Below, piece after piece: positions 6,322-7,627 of a stretch of 7,627 bases of DNA. The notes under the pieces are model-generated. The model did not search any database and was not told the DNA's origin. It saw nothing but the letters and a program-made list of their open reading frames with translations. A program made the position numbers and the translations under genes. Origin of the DNA: Gammaproteobacteria bacterium (lineage in GTDB: Bacteria; Pseudomonadota; Gammaproteobacteria; Pseudomonadales; Litorivicinaceae); assembly GCA_002717305.1 (NCBI GenBank), contig PBDH01000036.1, positions 15,365-22,991 of the forward strand, given 5' to 3'. Numbering within the stretch: position 1 is the stretch's first letter; each line of letters starts with the position of its first letter.

Positions 6322-7627
6322 ATGTTTTTAACGCTCAACCGCTGGCGGTTTTATGTAACACCCGAGAGGGTTCTCTCGGTCTGCTTTATCGTCCTTTTGG
6401 CGTATTTGGTCGTTGTGCCTTTGTTCATGATGGTCCAAGAAACTTTTATTGTTCATCCTCTCGAACGGTTTCAAATCCCAGGCTCGAAGGTCAACGATTT
6501 CACGTTGGCGCATTGGTATCGATTTTTCATTAGCGAGAGTGCTTACACCTTTTTTTATAGACCGCTAGTAAACACTCTGATTATTTCTTTCGGTCTCTCA
6601 TTTTTGGCGTTACTTATCGGTGGAGCTCTGGCTTGGTTGGTGGTCCGCACCGATATGCCGTTAAAAGAGACGATTTCTAATTGGGCCGTTGTTCCCTATA
6701 TTTTGCCTTCTTGGACCCTGGCTCTTGCCTGGATCTCCCTGTTTAAAAACGATCGGATTGGGGGCGAAAAAGGGATCGTTTCCGCGCTTACTGGATTTGA
6801 ACCACCGGACTGGTTCGCCTATGGTCTTCTTCCGATAACTATCACGCTAGCTCTTCATTACTTCCCGTTTGCCTTTTTGCTGATCGGCGGCGCGTTACGG
6901 AACATTGACGCGCAACTTGAGGAGTCCGCCAGTCTGGTCGGTGCGGGACGTTTAGCGATTATTCGAAGGATAACGATTCCGTTAATTGTGCCATCGATCA
7001 TGGCAGCGTTCTTACTTTCATTCGCTCGGGGGCTCGGGACGTTTGGTACGCCGGCGTTCTTGGGTGGGCCGGTCCGTGAGTTTGTATTGTCTACATCGCT
7101 TTATGGAAACCTCATTGGTCAGCGACCTGGGCTTGGGTATTTGGCTGCGTTAGTGATGATAGTTATAGGCATGCTTGTCCTCTACATGGATCACAGGATG
7201 GTGGGGGCTAGGAAGAGTTTTGTGACTGTTGCGGGAAAGGGTGCAAGGCTGGGACTGATCGAGCTCGGAAGGTGGCGCTGGGCGGTGGCTGGATTCATTT
7301 TGTTTTTCTTGTTCTCGGTGATCGTCGTGCCGCTAGTGGCGCTTGCGATTGATACCGTGATGCTGATACCCGGGGTGTATTCGTGGGAAAATTTAACACT
7401 CCATTACTGGATCGGGGAGGCGAGTTACTCGATCGGATTGGGCACCGGAGAAGCCGGGATACTTAAAAACCCGCAAATACTTTCTGCACTTAAAAACACC
7501 TTCAGTCTTGCATTTGTTGTCGCTGTCGTTACTTGTTTGATGGGGATCTTGGTCGGATACGCTATCGTTAAGCGACGGGGTACCTTCATATCAAAGTGTC
7601 TGGATCAGATATCGTTCCTGCCCTATC
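6322..7627 (+). CDS. Fused two-unit ABC transporter permease (FbpB-like), 3' end missing
   Basis: An ATG at 6322, the first start after an in-frame TAG at 6298-6300, opens a frame with no stop to the window edge: 435 full codons plus one base. The product is an inner-membrane permease. Hydrophobic segments lie near residues 18-38, 83-108, 120-142, 168-190, 219-242 and 272-292 (first unit), then 319-342 and 388-413 (start of the second unit). The ATPase-docking EAA loop of the first unit is at 200-220 (EESASLVGAG...RRITIP). The second unit's EAA loop would fall beyond the edge. Two fused permease units in one chain are characteristic of the FbpB/AfuB/AepW group, matching the binding protein upstream. 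No Shine-Dalgarno site is evident before the ATG. Substrate is presumably that of the binding protein. Confidence 0.88.
   Translation, partial: MFLTLNRWRFYVTPERVLSVCFIVLLAYLVVVPLFMMVQETFIVHPLERFQIPGSKVNDFTLAHWYRFFISESAYTFFYRPLVNTLIISFGLSFLALLIGGALAWLVVRTDMPLKETISNWAVVPYILPSWTLALAWISLFKNDRIGGEKGIVSALTGFEPPDWFAYGLLPITITLALHYFPFAFLLIGGALRNIDAQLEESASLVGAGRLAIIRRITIPLIVPSIMAAFLLSFARGLGTFGTPAFLGGPVREFVLSTSLYGNLIGQRPGLGYLAALVMIVIGMLVLYMDHRMVGARKSFVTVAGKGARLGLIELGRWRWAVAGFILFFLFSVIVVPLVALAIDTVMLIPGVYSWENLTLHYWIGEASYSIGLGTGEAGILKNPQILSALKNTFSLAFVVAVVTCLMGILVGYAIVKRRGTFISKCLDQISFLPY
6337..6350 (+). other. Small hairpin just after permease start codon
   Basis: AACCG (6337-6341) and CGGTT (6346-6350) enclose a CTGG tetraloop and are followed by TTT. 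It covers codons 6 to 10 of the permease, a region where RNA structure commonly affects translation initiation. Coding constraint alone could also produce it. Confidence 0.35.
6362..6379 (+). other. Second hairpin in permease codons 14-20
   Basis: CCGAGAG (6362-6368) and CTCTCGG (6373-6379) are perfect seven-base arms around GGTT. It lies 11 bases after the previous hairpin. With the intercistronic stem-loop at 6260 it forms a run of three structures spanning the permease translation start. Confidence 0.4.

Noticed and set aside
6328..6513. Reverse-strand 61-residue frame near the permease start
   Set aside because: It lies opposite the permease N-terminus, whose membrane segments and EAA loop are clear; the antisense product looks like noise.
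1..7627. CRISPR array, tRNA or rRNA gene, transposase or insertion-sequence ends
   Set aside because: No spaced direct repeats, cloverleaf sequence, ribosomal RNA signature or transposase domain was seen on either strand.

Overview
The window reads as a compact, entirely plus-strand accessory or catabolic locus from a bacterium. A Gram-negative, probably proteobacterial, host is suggested by the Sec signal peptide without a lipobox on the solute-binding protein, Shine-Dalgarno-like sites and roughly balanced base composition. I cannot name the species.

Layout: (i) bases 2-688, the 3' part of a cupin-domain gene whose start lies before the window; (ii) 762-2216, an EutA-family protein, the ATP-dependent reactivase of the B12 enzyme ethanolamine ammonia-lyase, preceded by a very short ORF that overlaps its GTG start; (iii) 2228-3214, an aldo/keto reductase 11 bases after eutA; (iv) 3310-4806, a class-I NAD(P)-dependent aldehyde dehydrogenase; (v) a 285-base gap rich in palindromes, probably the control region of the next unit; (vi) 5092-6204, a periplasmic substrate-binding protein of the ferric-iron/organophosphonate-type ABC family; (vii) a 117-base gap with a strong stem-loop; (viii) 6322 to the window end, the first 435 codons of a fused two-unit (FbpB-like) ABC permease that runs off the right edge.

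Inferred joint role: import of a small solute, a step made or protected by an EutA-dependent B12 enzyme, and aldehyde handling in two directions (reduction by the aldo/keto reductase, oxidation by the dehydrogenase). EutA activity on ethanolamine ammonia-lyase yields acetaldehyde, which would fit, but neither eutB nor eutC is visible here. The substrate is therefore not established, and the lyase may lie outside the window or the EutA homologue may serve another B12 enzyme. The ABC ATPase is also not visible and probably lies to the right.

The two points most worth a second look are the eutA gene without its lyase in this setting, and the cluster of RNA-hairpin-forming sequences around the permease start, which has no evident Shine-Dalgarno site.
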